This document shows, in pieces, positions 30,360 to 42,648 of a stretch of 64,000 bases of DNA; position 1 is the first letter of the stretch; each line of letters begins with the position of its first letter. The stretch is from Nectonema munidae. Its lineage: Eukaryota; Nematomorpha; Nectonematoida; Nectonematidae. The translations under genes and the position numbers were made by a program. Below the pieces are notes generated by a model, which was not told the DNA's origin, searched no databases, and saw only the letters and a list, made by a program, of their open reading frames with translations. The stretch lies in NCBI GenBank assembly GCA_030549495.1, contig JAUIRK010000842.1, positions 1 to 64,000 of the forward strand. Direction: 5' to 3'.

Positions 30360-33290
30360 GATTAAGATAAGTGAAGATCGCTAGTTTTTGTTACAAAAAC
30401 AAAAAGGAAAAAAAAGAAAAACGGCTGGGGGAGATAAATGTTCTTCACAAAAGAAGAGGTTGCTAGAAAAAAGGAAATGTTGTTTGAAGAAAGAAAGAGA
30501 AATATCGAACTTTGAATTAACAATATTATTGAGCTCAGATACATCACTTAAAAAGGGCCAGAGTTCAGATGAAAAATTCACCGCTCATTTAGATCAACCA
30601 TCGACTTCCAGACTAAGTAAAACGGAAAACAAAAGTGTAAAGCTTATTTATTCTTCATTACTTCTATCACTTGATGCTCGGAAAGTAAATGATAGAGCTG
30701 CTTCTTAAATTTTGTTTCCAAAGATTTAGTATCAGTTATTCATCATTACGAAAACAAGATAAAGAAATCGTAGAATGATATCAAACAGTTTAAAACTTGG
30801 TTTTCACCCTAATTCCTATCTTAAAATACACAGGGACGGTAAATTAATCGAGAACATCACTGTACACGAAAGTATTGAAAGGCTGCCTATTTTTATTTGT
30901 GGTCAAAAAATAGACCAACTTCTAGGTATAGAGGAACATGTGAAAATATTGCAAGGCTGTTTATCATTTAATTTTAGAGAGGACTTTATCTGAACAAGTA
31001 AAGTGCATCTGCTTTGACACGACAGCTTTTAACACCGATTATAAAAATGGTGCATGCGTGTTACTTTGAACAGGAAATGAATTTGGTTAGCTTGCCGTCA
31101 TCATATTTTAGAAATCGTATTGGAAACTGTAGTTCCTCTTTTCCAATATTTTAGAGTATTCTTTTTATTATTTTTTTTGTTTTAGAGTATAGTATTTTAG
31201 ATATTCAACTATTTAAAAGATTCAAGTCAGATTGGGCTAAAATTGATCAAAAAAAAAGTTATCAAAACGCAATCCATAACAAAGACATTTGGAAAAGAGT
31301 TTACAATGCTGAACAAATCATTAATTTTGCTTTAAATAAACTTGATATACAACCGCCTCATGACGATTATAAATAACTGTTGGAATTGACTTTGTTTTTT
31401 TTGGTAGTTCTAAAACGGGAATCAATCTCAAAGCGCCAGGAGCTTATGGCAGAGCACGATGGATGTTCATGTTAATATATTGTATCAAGATTTTGATCTT
31501 CAGAAATCAATTTCAATTGACTAAAGTAGAAGAAAAAGGACTGACTGATATTTGTTGGTTTTTGATATCTTTGGTTTTTGGAATTAATTCAATCATGCGC
31601 TCCATGTTTAGCTTTAAAGTTTTTACAAAATTTGTATTTGTACAAAGAGATGAAAGGATTGCGAACGCTGCACGGAATAAAATTTCAAAAAAAATATGGT
31701 ATTCAGAGGAGTTAGTAGCATTGGCTTTTTTTGATTCCGCTTTTTCATATGAAATAAAATGCTGTCCACTCAAAACCGAGCAAAAAAGCATTGATAAATT
31801 GTCAATTCTGCGATGAAAATCAACTTGACGACTTTGTTATTGCAAACACGAAAAAATTCTTTAACGTTTTATATTTGCCTTTTACTTTTTTAGAAAAAAA
31901 AATGCTCAAGAATGGGATGAAGACTCAAGTTATGTAAAATAAAAGAAATTGTCCATGGGTTGAAGGTAGTTAGTGAAATTACTTTAAGATGAGTAAGATA
32001 AAAGATCCTCACTTTCAAACAAGAACAAGCAATCAATTCTTTCACTTTGTAAAAGGAAAAAAGTCTGTAACCTTTTGGTTATGATGAACCTATCTAGAAG
32101 TTTTTGAAAAAAATTGGCTAATGTTATCGTACCTCGAAAATGCTTTAATACTTGGTAGTTCCTCTTTTGTCTAAAATTTGGTGTTTTAATCTAAAACTAT
32201 GTAGCAACCTCTAATTTTTATTTTTTTACCTGAAATTTTGCATGCAAGCTTTTTTTATAAAGTTAATTTTAACGAGACCGTGCCACTTTGAAAAATAAAA
32301 AAGAATTTTTTTGCATCACCCTAAAATATTTTCAAAGTTTTTTTCTTAAATTGGAGCTTTCAAATATCCATTCTTAAGGCAAAACTAATAAACTTCATTT
32401 TTCAATTAATTAGAGTATGCTGCCTTACTTGAAGTTCAGTTTTCAAAATATCAAATAATGCCTTTATTTCAACACCCTTGAAAAACAAATTTAACGGAAA
32501 TTTCAAATTTTGGCCAAATTTGAATTTAGAAATTCATAATTTAAAAAAATATTTTAGATGTAGGGTTGGAAAAAACGACACTTTCCGTGATTTAACGAAG
32601 GCGATGTTAACGATTGTGTTGGTTTTCTTAATTTTCGTTATATATCTTTGTATACCCAATGTTATAAAGATTATAAAATCAACGCGTCATTGTATTTATT
32701 TCTTTATGACTTGAGTTTTTAAATTTCAAATTTTGATGTATACTCCGACTTGAACATTCATCTTTTCCATGATAACGAAATTAAAATCTTGGATCTTCCT
32801 TTGAAGAAACAGTTGAGAAGGAATCAATTCCGACACATTAAGATCTCAAAATAATATTTTGTGATAGAAATTTTGCTTATTATCATATATTCCATTCCTC
32901 TTCAAAAATTTTCCTAAATAATAGAACTTCGAAAAAAAGTGCCTTACTCTAAATTTTAATCAAAATTTTCAGACACTTTACCTTACTATTTGCAAACTAA
33001 ATTGATGATGCATGGATTATCAATACATAAACCGCTGTTTTCCAACTAGATGTGCTTGCACTTCCTATGGGTGCAAAAAGTGTTCTGCTTAATGACATTT
33101 GTAACAAACATTCAAATTTAAAACAAAGGAATAACACGCTTTTTTATAAAAGGCATGTGAATAAAAAGCTCAACGTTTTCTTAAAATTTAATACACCTCT
33201 TTGTTCCAATGCTCCTGTAGAACGCTTATTTACTTTTATCGCGTTAATAAGAGTGAGTAGAGGAAAGTTGGCTCAAAATATCATTTGAAA
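30360..33290 (+). pseudogene. hAT-like transposase relic in Barentsz intron
   Basis: Pieces in several + strand frames follow a widespread but poorly named arthropod/cnidarian transposase family, recalled from memory. 30775-30990: 'HRDGKLIENITVHESIERLP' (family: HWDGKxL...DRLPV). About 31003-31120: 'CICFDTTAFNTDYKNGACVL' followed by a CRHHxxE-like region. 31435-31816: 'APGAYGRARWMFMLIYCIK' (family: PGAxHxARWM) and 'WYSEELVALAFFDS'. 33052-33288: 'SNAPVERLFTFIALI', resembling the hAT C-terminal dimerisation block. At least four breaks. No TIRs identified. Confidence 0.62.
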
Positions 33291-33299
33291 CCTTTATGT

Positions 33300-35370
33300 T
33301 ATGAGAGTTTACTCAGATAATTCTTTTACAAATTAATTAGCAATTGTATCTTGGAAAACTTTTTTTTAATTAGCTTATTTATAAGGTATTTTAATTTTTG
33401 TTTCAAAATTTCTACAAATTTGTTTCAAATTATATCTCATATTTCAGTCAAAATTTAAATAAAACAATTTTAAGTATTTTTGTTCTTATTTTAATTTTTG
33501 ATTTGATTTCGCCTCACCAAATTTAATGTGATTTTGTTTCAAAAAATAACAAAAAATAATGAAACTTTTTTAGGATAGCGATGAATAAAACGACTAAAAG
33601 GTTTTCTAATTTAACTATAGAGAAAATGAAGTGTTTTTTTTGTTCAAAAGGATATCTAACTATAATTAAGCAATTTTGGTACTGTAACGACCCCAACTCT
33701 ACTAGATAACAATTGAAGATGTTTCTCGTTCAATTCTTTTCAAACCTGTTTGGATATTCTTTCATCATTTGAAATATTTTAATCAAATTTATTACTATAT
33801 TATTTTATTCAAAGTTAGACTGAGATTTGATGCTAACATTAGTCTATGAATGATTTAATGAATTGTTAGCATTTTCGGTTAAGATTTTTTTTAAAGTTTA
33901 AGCATATCTATGTTTTACCGTCACGTTTGGAACTCTATTTGTAGTTGTTGATATAACATTTCTAACTGGAATTTTATTATCATGTCTGAATAATTAAAAA
34001 AATATTGTTTGTAGTAATGGATGAAATCAGTGGTTTACATAATATTTCTTAAAACACCAGTTAAACGGAAACTTTAAATTAAGTAAAAGTGAAGTCATCT
34101 TTAACAGTTATTTCATCAAAAGTTAAAAAAAGTTTTTCAGAAAAATTGTTAGTAATTGATCTTCTATGTGTCATTAATTGAATGAATTGGGCGTTTAGGA
34201 TGTCATTACTAAAAGCAGCATTTTGTTCTGCTTTGAGTTCGATTTTGTATCAAAAAGTTTATTTTGACAGTTCCTAGTTTCCCTATTTTGCTCGTCACAT
34301 AATTTTAAACTTCTTTTTCTTATATCTACTTCTATATATACTACTTCTTTACAGGTTATTATTAAGATCTTTCTTGATATTTTAAAAATAAAATTTTTTA
34401 TCCTATTTATTTTGAACATTATTATTAAATAAAAAAAAATAAAATTCAAATAACATTAATAATCAATATTTTCTTTGAGGAATTTGTTGACAAACTAGCA
34501 AAACTAGTGTGGAGGAAAAATATTTGAAAATGTCAAATTAATATTAGATTTACTTTAGGGACGTTCCATATCAATTCTGCGAGCCATTTTTTCAACCTTT
34601 TGTTTTAGAACAAGTTAACGATGTTTATTTCAACTTCATACGTCATGTAGTTCTCGAGATGTAAACTCTCAAAGTTGGTTCAAAAGGACCATCTTTGTAA
34701 ATATTGAGAATACTTGAAGCTGAAAATCTTTGCCACCGTTGTAGCTACAGGCATTAATTTAGTATCATTTTGAAGCTATTAGAATGCTCTACAATGTCAG
34801 CCTTTCAAATTTTTTTAAAAGGTCAAACAAAAACGACCTTTAAATTGACCTTTGCCCCAAAGAGGTCATTTGACGTAGAAATCGATTTTTCTGTAACTTT
34901 GCCTAAAACTTTGTACATGTGTAATATTGCAAAAAATTTTTTTGGGGAAAATCGTATTTTGTGCACTACAATGCAACATATATCAGCACAACTTAACCAA
35001 AAATGCAACGATTTCCTATTTACTCACTGTATTTTGCGAATTACATAAATAGTATATCTTCTAAAACCTCAAGAGGTGTGAAAAGAAGTACACGTGCGTG
35101 TCGCTTTTACCCGATAAATGCATAACAAATAAATGTAGTTGAAAAAAAGGTATTCACTGGTATAATGTCTGCTTTTTAAGAAATTACTTTTTACAAGAAG
35201 TTATCTAAATCTCGAAAGACATTCTTCTATTATTTCACAATGGCTATCTTTCACGAAAGACAGTATAATAATTCCCAGATTCAAATGCCTACTACTTTTT
35301 TATGTTTGCCTAGTGTGATTGAGATTTAATAAGTCAAGGGCTTTGTAAATACTTAATGTTAATATAATGG
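33300..35370. other. Intronic sequence, no gene seen
   Basis: AT-rich; a 92-codon frame at 34770-35048 (+) shows no domain. Nothing else supported. Confidence 0.45.
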
Positions 35371-35377
35371 TTAGAAG

Positions 35378-35557
35378 GATCACGAGTATAAGTAAAGTAT
35401 TGAAGGGTCATTTGCCTGAAATAAAAAGAGGAAACAAAAAGAGTAAAGTTCCAAACAAATTTATTCCAACAAAAGTTTCAAACAAATTTAATCGCAAATT
35501 CCTTTTATTTAAATAAAAAATATGTTTGAAACTTTACTCTTTTTGATCACGAGTATA
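35378..35557. mobile_element. Small inverted-repeat insertion between 13-bp direct repeats
   Basis: GATCACGAGTATA occurs at 35378-35390 and again at 35545-35557. Between them is about 154 bp with inverted arms at 35436-35457 and 35523-35544 (AAAAAGAGTAAAGT and its complement). This pattern suggests an insertion that duplicated its target, though 13 bp is long for common DNA transposons and only one inverted arm reaches its border. Confidence 0.5.
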
Positions 35558-35582
35558 TATATACGATTTTTAGTTCTAAACG

Positions 35583-35700
35583 GTCTTTTTTAAATTCTAA
35601 AGTGTCTTTTTTAAATTCGAAAGTGTCTTTTTTAATTCTAAAATGTCTTTTTTAAATTCTAAAGTATCTTTTTTAAATTCTAAAGTGTCTTTTTTGATTT
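35583..35700. repeat. ~22-bp tandem repeat in the foldback left arm
   Basis: Six to seven imperfect units of GTCTTTTTTAAATTCTAAA. The right arm has only one unit, so the array expanded after the inverted duplication formed (or contracted on the right). Confidence 0.85.
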
Positions 35701-36200
35701 TACTTTTCTGAATAAGCTTTGAGGTCTTGTTTCTAATAAATGCGGGTAATATTATGTGCGATTGTCAGGTTCTGTAGACGTGTTGAAAGATACATTGATA
35801 ATAATTTTCTATTTGATCACTTCATTAGCATCAAATAAAGTGTTGTGTATAAAATACGAGTTTTTAAAACATGTTTTATAAATATTGAAGCAAACCTTAC
35901 TTAATTTCTGTTTTGCAAAATTTTTGATTTTTGAGAATGCCAGCTCAATTTGATTCAGCATGTAACTATAAGGAGACAAAAACTTCAAAATTTGTCCATC
36001 TGAAGTTATTAAGTTTTCGATAGTTTGAGTTTTGCGTTATCCACAATTAGCCAGCAGGTTTTTAGGTTACTTATCTTAGATAGCAGTTCGATCAAAAATT
36101 CTGCAAACTTTTTTGAATTACAGGCCCCATCATTGATAATTTTGTAATGAACTACTCCGCTTTCCCTCATTGCTGCTATCAATGTTACATTTTTTCCTAA
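35700..36200 (-). pseudogene. IS630/Tc1-like (DDE_3) transposase fragment
   Basis: Minus-strand reading gives 'NVTLIAAMRESGVVHYKII', 'CNSKKFAEFLIELLSKISN', 'WLIVDNAKLKLSK' (second catalytic Asp), 'FLSPYSYMLNQIELAFSKIK' and downstream 'NFAKQKLSKVCFNIY'. These match the DDE_3 pattern 'xVLDNARIH...LPPYSPxLNPIExxFSKIK'. The E of 'IELAF' fits the third catalytic residue. It is a C-terminal part only, with at least one break; the HTH is absent. Confidence 0.78.
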
Positions 36201-36249
36201 AAATGAAAAAAAATTGAAGAATTTTTGATCTAACTGCTATCTAAAATAA

Positions 36250-36500
36250 GTAACCTAAAAACCTGCCTGCTGAATCCAATTGAGCTGGCATTCTCAAAAA
36301 TCAAAAATTTTGCAAAACAGAAATTAAGTAAGGTTTGCTTCAATATTTATAAAACATGTTTTAAAAACTTTTATTTTAGACACAACACTTTCTTTCATGC
36401 TAGATGAAGTGATAAAATAGAAAATTATTATCAGTGTATCTTTCAACACGTCTACAGAACCTGACAATCGCACATAATATTACCCGCATTTATTAGAAAC
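36250..36500 (+). pseudogene. Inverted second copy of the DDE_3 transposase C-terminal part
   Basis: The + strand reads 'IELAFSKIKNFAKQKLSK' and 'VCFNIYKTCFKN', the same protein segment as in 36200-35700 but on the other strand and lacking the part with the catalytic 'VDNA' block. Confidence 0.72.
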
Positions 36501-36706
36501 AAGACTTCAAAGCTTATTCAGAAAAGTAAAATCAAAAAAGACCGTTTAGAACTAAAAATGGTATAGCTTTCAGATTTGATCAATACTATCAGAATCGTAA
36601 ATAACCCTTACCAGAGAATCGTTTGTGAGGTATCGTTAAAATATACCTAGAAGTAGTTGGGAGATAAGTTATATTAGCGGCGTTTTTTAAAAGTTGACTT
36701 GTGATA

Positions 36707-37410
36707 CAGTCAACCCCCCCCCCCCCCCCCCTTCCATATTCGCTGGGGTTAGCTTCCATGACTAACCAAGAATAATGAAAATCCGCGAATACTTGTAAAC
36801 TCTCTGAAAGTAACTTATAGCAAATTATTTTGATTGTATGTAAAAATTCGATACGTTTTAGACTATTAATTTGAACATTTTAGCATCGTTTAACCCATTT
36901 TACAACTTTATTTAGATATTCTATACTCAAACTTGTCTATACGAAAATGTTAAGTTCTGTTTTATATAACTTAAGTTTTAAAAAATTACTTACAGAGTTG
37001 CCATAATTGTATAGAAATGGAATAAAAATTATACTCATAACGAAATAATTAAAACTCTGATTACTTGAGTTTCTCATATAAGAAAAATTTCTTAACACTA
37101 AATTTAAAAACATTTGCAGCAAAGATAATAAAATGAAGTAATTTCACAAGTTTTATTTATGCAAATAAAGTTTACTAAATAAAAATAACAAATATAATCA
37201 AAACTTTAAAATAATGTTTGATGAAAATAGAGATTGTACAAAATAGATGATTAGATATATTTTCTCTGATGCTACATCTTCCTTTTTATCATCTTCAAGA
37301 ATTGAATCATTAGTCTTTTTTACAGGGTGTAAAAACATAGTGATAGGAAGTTGAGCTTGAAATTTTCCACATGTAGCTATATCTCTGCAAAAAACCGCGA
37401 ATTATAACAA
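36707..37410. mobile_element. Possible Tigger-like non-autonomous element with CAGTCAACCC end
   Basis: The left border TA-CAGTCAACCC followed by 18 C residues, then words such as GGGGTTAGCTTCCATGAC and CCGCGAATACTTG, resembles the ends of many invertebrate pogo/Tigger-like repeats. A complementary word, CCGCGAATTATAAC, occurs near 37394 and may be the decayed right end. The right border is uncertain. Confidence 0.4.
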
Positions 37411-37453
37411 GGATAATATAACATCTGTTAAATGTAAATATTCATTTATTTAG

Positions 37454-37902
37454 GAAACCAAAGATTCCAAAAGAGTGGGCATTCCAGAGAAATGGAGGGT
37501 ATAAAATCTGAAAAGAATAATTCAGCTGGAGATATAGGAAAATCGTATTCCAAGTCGAGACCTGTTAAAAAGTTTATTTCTCAACCCAAGCCCAATGATG
37601 AATATGCTATTGAAGTTTTCGATAACGCAAGTGAAGAAATCACAGCACCGCATGAATCGCAATCTAGCCGTGCTCCTCTTCAACAGAGTCGTGAGACTTC
37701 GGCGAAAAGCTTTGTTAAGGCCAAAGACATACAACACTCAAATCAGAATCGACAAGTTTTCAGAGATAGCAACGAAAACAAGGCTGTGGATCAAAACAAG
37801 TCACATCACAAACCTCGTTATGGCCACGAACAAAATTATCCGAAAGAACAGGAACAAGAGAAACAACACAAATTCCTCTCATTTTACGATTCTTCCTATC
37901 AA
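37454..37902 (+). CDS. btz: Barentsz/CASC3 large low-complexity exon
   Basis: A 449-nt exon after TTCATTTATTTAG that continues the frame from 29384 and is open to a donor CAA|GTTATT. It encodes about 150 hydrophilic residues rich in Ser, Gln, Asn, Lys and Glu (segments 'RPVKKFISQPKPNDEYAIEV' and 'YPKEQEQEKQHKF'). This is the kind of disordered region that follows SELOR in CASC3 proteins. No folded domain is expected. Without splicing the frame would end eight bases past the donor, at a stop at 37909. Confidence 0.85.
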
Positions 37903-39488
37903 GTTATTTAATTGATATACTGAATATTTTTCCGCATATATGAATCCTATCCTCAATTCGAATATTTGAATAAGGAACGATCTTAAGTATTAACAAAAAC
38001 TCTGTGATTCTTACTAACCATATCATATTACAAATTGGTTGAAACTGCTTTTAAGAAATAATTTTAACTGGATATGTTTGGCACTATTTTTCAACCAAGT
38101 TTTCAAATATATTTGATATTTTAATAAAATTTCCTCCATTTAGTTTGTTTTTATTTTACACAGAAATGGTCAAAGTTATCCATATCTCAATGATAGACTT
38201 ATCGTATCTTTATCTCAGGCAAGAATTATACAATTTCGCAGAATATTAGGAAAGGGGTTCTGTGACATTTCATAACTCGACACTTCATCATAGGACACTC
38301 AATCAGGGGAAATTTCATCATCGACACTTCACCACCAATACCTTTCATCAATCGACTTTTCAATTTCATTAAATTTTATCTTCCCGACTTTGGAAATGTA
38401 TTAGGTGATAATAAATTTTGTGATTGATGAACAATCGCTAACTCTCAATGATGAATTGTCTTAGAGATGAAAATACAAGGAGTTAAGTATATAATGGGGA
38501 AATGTGGTGTGATTAGATGATTTTTAGGGTGATGAAAAGTCGCAACACCAAGAAATCTTATAAATTTTATTGGGTAAACTAAAAATTTAGATTTGCATAC
38601 TTATCCTACCTCTACAAGTGAGTGTGAATAATACGTTGGTAGTAATTGTTTATACCCTTTTTTTGTAACTTTCGTAAAATTTCAAACTAAAACTTGGCTA
38701 CTATAATATCACTATTTGAGTTATCTTTACACTATCTCTATATATACAGAGTGACATAGCGTTGAAAATTTTAAATGGTGTGGCAGTAAAAATATGTTGT
38801 AATACAACACAATATCGAAAGTGCAAAAAAATATAAAAATAGTAAAAATTTGTATCCAGATAGTCTTTACAAAAAATGTAGACGTTTTTCATAAGGTTTT
38901 GTATATAGAAAATTTTAAATACTAAAGAATTATTTTAAAAAATCCAACCCTCTCAAATTTTGTGTTAAATTATTATCTTCAAATCATATATACTTATGGA
39001 AAATAGGAAGACTAGTAAAAATTACCTAAATATTCTGAATTTTTGTCATTTTATTTTCTGGTGCAAGATAGATGATCATAATGCTTCCTAGAAAATACGC
39101 ACTGGATAAAAACAAAAATGTAATGAAAAAAAGTATCTGAAAAATTAAACAGGAAGATAAATACAGAGAGCCAATTTTTTAATCTCGTTGTCTTAGTTGT
39201 CTTACTTATTAATTGTAATTAATGACTTGATCAAAATATTTTTACTTAAGCGGATTACCTGAAAAATAAAAGCAAGTTCAAAGTATCCTCAATTTTGAAC
39301 TTATTTTAATCACTCAAAAAGTGATCTATTTTTTGTCTTCCCACAGATGACTCTTTATAGTAATTCATTGAACATCGATTTATGGGAGGTGAACCATCTC
39401 CGGAAAGGAGGGGATTCGTTTCCTAAAATCGTACATTTATGTATATAGTAGTCGCAAACCTTTTTACAGTAGGTTTGTCTTTCCGTTG
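37903..39488. other. Intronic sequence with repeated CATTTCATCA-like words
   Basis: Around 38265-38540, words like GACACTTCATCAT on the left and GATGAAAAGTCG on the right are roughly inverted, suggesting a decayed MITE. Otherwise no feature. This is the first part of the 5461-bp intron 37903-43363. Confidence 0.4.
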
Positions 39489-39496
39489 GTTTAAAC

Positions 39497-39787
39497 CAGG
39501 GATCGACAAAACTTTTTTACCCGTTGACCCCTTCATAGAACATTTGTCTTCACATCGACCCCAACTCCATATGGAAATCTTTCATAAAAACATTAATCAA
39601 TGTCCAACAATAATTAAGAGAAAAAATACAAACTAAAAATGTTTCATATATCCTAAACCATACAATGTCCTAAAGAAAAAGGAGATTTATTACTACTATA
39701 AAGTAAAAAAAGCATAGAACAATTTGGTAGGTTTGTCTATCTTATCGACCCCTAAAGATCTGTTATTGACCACTTTGCCGACCCCTG
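39497..39787. mobile_element. hAT-type MITE (291 bp)
   Basis: Inverted ends CAGGGATCGACAAAAC / GCCGACCCCTG (CAGGGGTCGGC on the minus strand), with 8-bp flanks GTTTAAAC (39489-39496) and GTTTAGAC (39788-39795) that differ at one base. CGACCCC words recur inside. It is non-coding. Confidence 0.85.
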
Positions 39788-39799
39788 GTTTAGACAGAC

Positions 39800-41714
39800 C
39801 ACTGATAGATACTCGAAATCTTAAGTTCTCTTGCATTTGAGCATCATAACTAATCGAATACTCGGTAAAAGATTCGTTTTGACTATTGCCGCCTTTGAGA
39901 ATTTTTGTAGTTCTCTCGATAATATTTGAACTGGCATTTAGTTGGTGATATGCACGAGTGTCAGGCAACGATCTGCCATTGACTAATTTTGATGATCATT
40001 GACTATTATTACGGTCTTCAATCAATTTTAAGTGATAAGATAACACGTATTCAATCATCATCACTAACGGTACACTCCGTAAAAGATCCATTTTGGCTAT
40101 TAAAACTTCATCAGTTTCACTTTAGGATATTAAACGCCCTTTGAGAACTTCTGATGTTTTGTCGCCTAACAGGAACTTTTTGGCCGAGTGAATTTATCTA
40201 TTATAATTTTCATCAAATTCTTCGCATAATTGTGAAGATAAATAATTTGAAGATTTATAGTTTTTAATAAATCATCATGGATTTCTCTGAAAGTAGAATT
40301 TATAGCTATACAAAACTTGATAAATTCATGCCATTTATCAGATTTATATTAACTCGGCGATATGACATTTCAAATTAAAAAAATATATAATACTTTTAAA
40401 AAATCTTCAAATAATTGGGGTTTTTGATGAAAATAGAGTAGTAAACACGATCTAAAATAGAACAGGTTACGCCATTTTTTTGTTTTACATTTTCCCATTA
40501 GGACATGTAAAGACAGTGATCACTACTCATTACATGTAATAAGGCCTTTATCCCCCCTTATTGCTTTTCACCGTTTATTGAAACCGATGGTCACAGTGCC
40601 CTTTCTATCGCTAGATATGCTATACTCTAACCAAGTGAAGGTTTTATACCATGGCTCTAAAATGTTCTCTTCTATATCTTTGGGGAAGAGAATTCTTGTT
40701 TGATTCGTATACAATATTGCCTTTCCCAATATTTTTCTCCCCCGTTATTCTGATATTCACATTCCGACGCGAATACTGTTTTCATCAAACCAAATGCTTA
40801 CACGTCTGTCTGTATAATTTGTTAATCCGACAAACGAATCATGTAATCGTATTTTTGTGACAGCTGTCTAAGACTAGAAAAGACGACTTTTTTTCTACCT
40901 AAAAAAGTCAATGGATTGTATACGAACATAAAAGTTAAAAGGGACAAAAATAAACAATTTAAAAACATTGCTATAAAATAGAGGCGAAATATGTATTATA
41001 AGTGACACAAATCTAAAGCTATTTGTTTTACAGACTTTTCTCAGGAGCTAAAACCCATGTGAACCACCAAAGCAAAAAAACTGAATTATCTTAATTCATA
41101 AAATTTTATTAAATTTAACCCAAATCCTCGAAGGTATTTATTGCCATTAACCTTGAAAATATCTCTTTCTGACTAAAAAAGCTTTTGAAAAATGTTAAAG
41201 GCTCAATGGGCTTCCATGGCTTTTCTACTGTTAACTGACAGTCAAAGTAATTGAAACAAATATGACAGCAACAGAATAGGCAAATATCAACACAGCTATC
41301 GAGAAAGGAAAAAAGATGATAGAGGAAGAAATCATCTCCCTGAGAGGACCATATACAACAGAAGATACTGATACAATGTTGAATGGGAATGATTATGAAA
41401 CCACACCTCCCACTTACTTATTCAAGACACGGACTTTTCAGAGCCCTGTAGTTCATCAACTGCGATTCTCAGTTACATGCTCATCACTAAAACAGCACAG
41501 ATTTACTGTAGACATCATATAGCAGCTTCTCAACAAAAAGCAAAGATGATTTAATATGTCATAAATAATATAAATATTTTATAATGTACTACTTTGTGTA
41601 TTTTCATTGGGTCTGAACCGGAAAACAGACTCACTATATAAAGGCCATAGACAAGATATCGATCTATCACAAAGAAAGGCAGGAGCTAAAAGGATTCTCG
41701 CAACTTCTCCTCTC
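39800..41714. other. Intronic sequence
   Basis: Short frames at 40651 and 41316 (+) have no recognisable domain. No clear repeat borders. Confidence 0.4.
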
Positions 41715-42247
41715 ACTAACTGTCAACAAGCCTGGATCATATCTAGTTATATCTAGATTCAGTACTGAGACACTTTGCCACTTAAAATTAAAATTTTAAA
41801 TATATGAATGTAAAAATTGTTATCAACGAAATGTTACCAAGCCAGATTACTAAGATAGGAAAGCAAAGAAACATCTTATATCATCTTCATATTATTGCTC
41901 ACTACACATATATTCAGTTAATAAAGTATATTGTTTGAAAATACATTTACGACTTGGATCTAGGGATTGACAGGTAACAAATCGAGAATTTAAATAGAAA
42001 TTGAGTCTAAACTATTTGAAAGAAAATTTCTAGATTTATATGAATTAACTAATGATACGGAGTAATTACATGATAATGAATTAGTTTGTACAGAAAATAA
42101 TACAAGAAGTGCAAAATAAACTCTATACAAATTTAACACATTAGATCTAATAAAGAGCAGACAATAATTAAGTTATAGAAGATACACTAGGATACTTCAA
42201 TAGTTTTTTTAAGCTGTATCTAATGGATTAAAGCCAATTTTACTTAA

Positions 42248-42377
42248 CCCTTTCGTGACCAGTGTTTCATATATAGTACATAAACAATTTTACCTTCGTC
42301 TGCTTTTTCAAATAGTTTTGTATAGGAATCTTCTGCTTTTTAACAAATATTGTCTTATTTTTCTGGTCACGAAAGGG
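42248..42377. mobile_element. piggyBac-type MITE, copy a2
   Basis: A 130-bp element with ends CCCTTTCGTGACCAG / CTGGTCACGAAAGGG and TTAA on both sides (42244-42247, 42378-42381). It sits in family A copy A2. Copy A1 has the empty site, CAATCTTACTTAAAGGCA near 25705, which confirms the borders and the TTAA duplication. Confidence 0.9.
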
Positions 42378-42538
42378 TTAAGACAAATCTAACATAACCA
42401 TTATCCACAATATCACAACTTGTATGAAAAAAATTACAAGCATTGACTTACTTATAAGTTTTATAGGCAATAAGTTTGAAGGAAATCGTAAAAACATTGT
42501 GAACTATTAAAAGCAATCTTGATATTAATCCTTTGAGG

Positions 42539-42648
42539 ACCAGAATTTTGAAAAATAATCGTCTGTTTTTTTTCAATGAAATTTTGTATGTTGTAAGCAG
42601 ACGATTATTATTTCTTGGTACACCGGTGTCATACTAATCCTCAAAGGG
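42539..42648. mobile_element. piggyBac-type MITE, copy b2
   Basis: Ends TCCTTTGAGGACCAG / CTAATCCTCAAAGGG. TTAA is on the left (42535-42538) and TTTAA on the right. It is related at its ends to 27554-27657 and inserted in A2; the sister copy near 61110 reads through as ATCTTGATGATAAAAAAACT. Confidence 0.75.

Larger units (their letters stand above)
35570..36565. mobile_element. Foldback element: inverted duplication of an IS630/Tc1-like transposon part
   Basis: The ends are inverted repeats (TATACGATTTTTAGTTCTAA on the left, TATACCATTTTTAGTTCTAA on the right strand) and the arms pair over most of their length (about 35570-36110 against 36214-36565). The left arm, read on the minus strand, encodes part of an IS630/Tc1-type DDE_3 transposase. 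The right arm carries the same sequence on the + strand with an internal deletion. TA dinucleotides lie at the borders. Confidence 0.75.

Noticed and set aside
34770-35048. 92-codon + frame within a Barentsz intron
   Set aside because: No recognisable domain or splice signals in a matching phase.
37522-37915. Other frames over the large Barentsz exon (minus 37522-37737 and + 37595-37915)
   Set aside because: Overlapping shadows of the in-phase exon 37454-37902.
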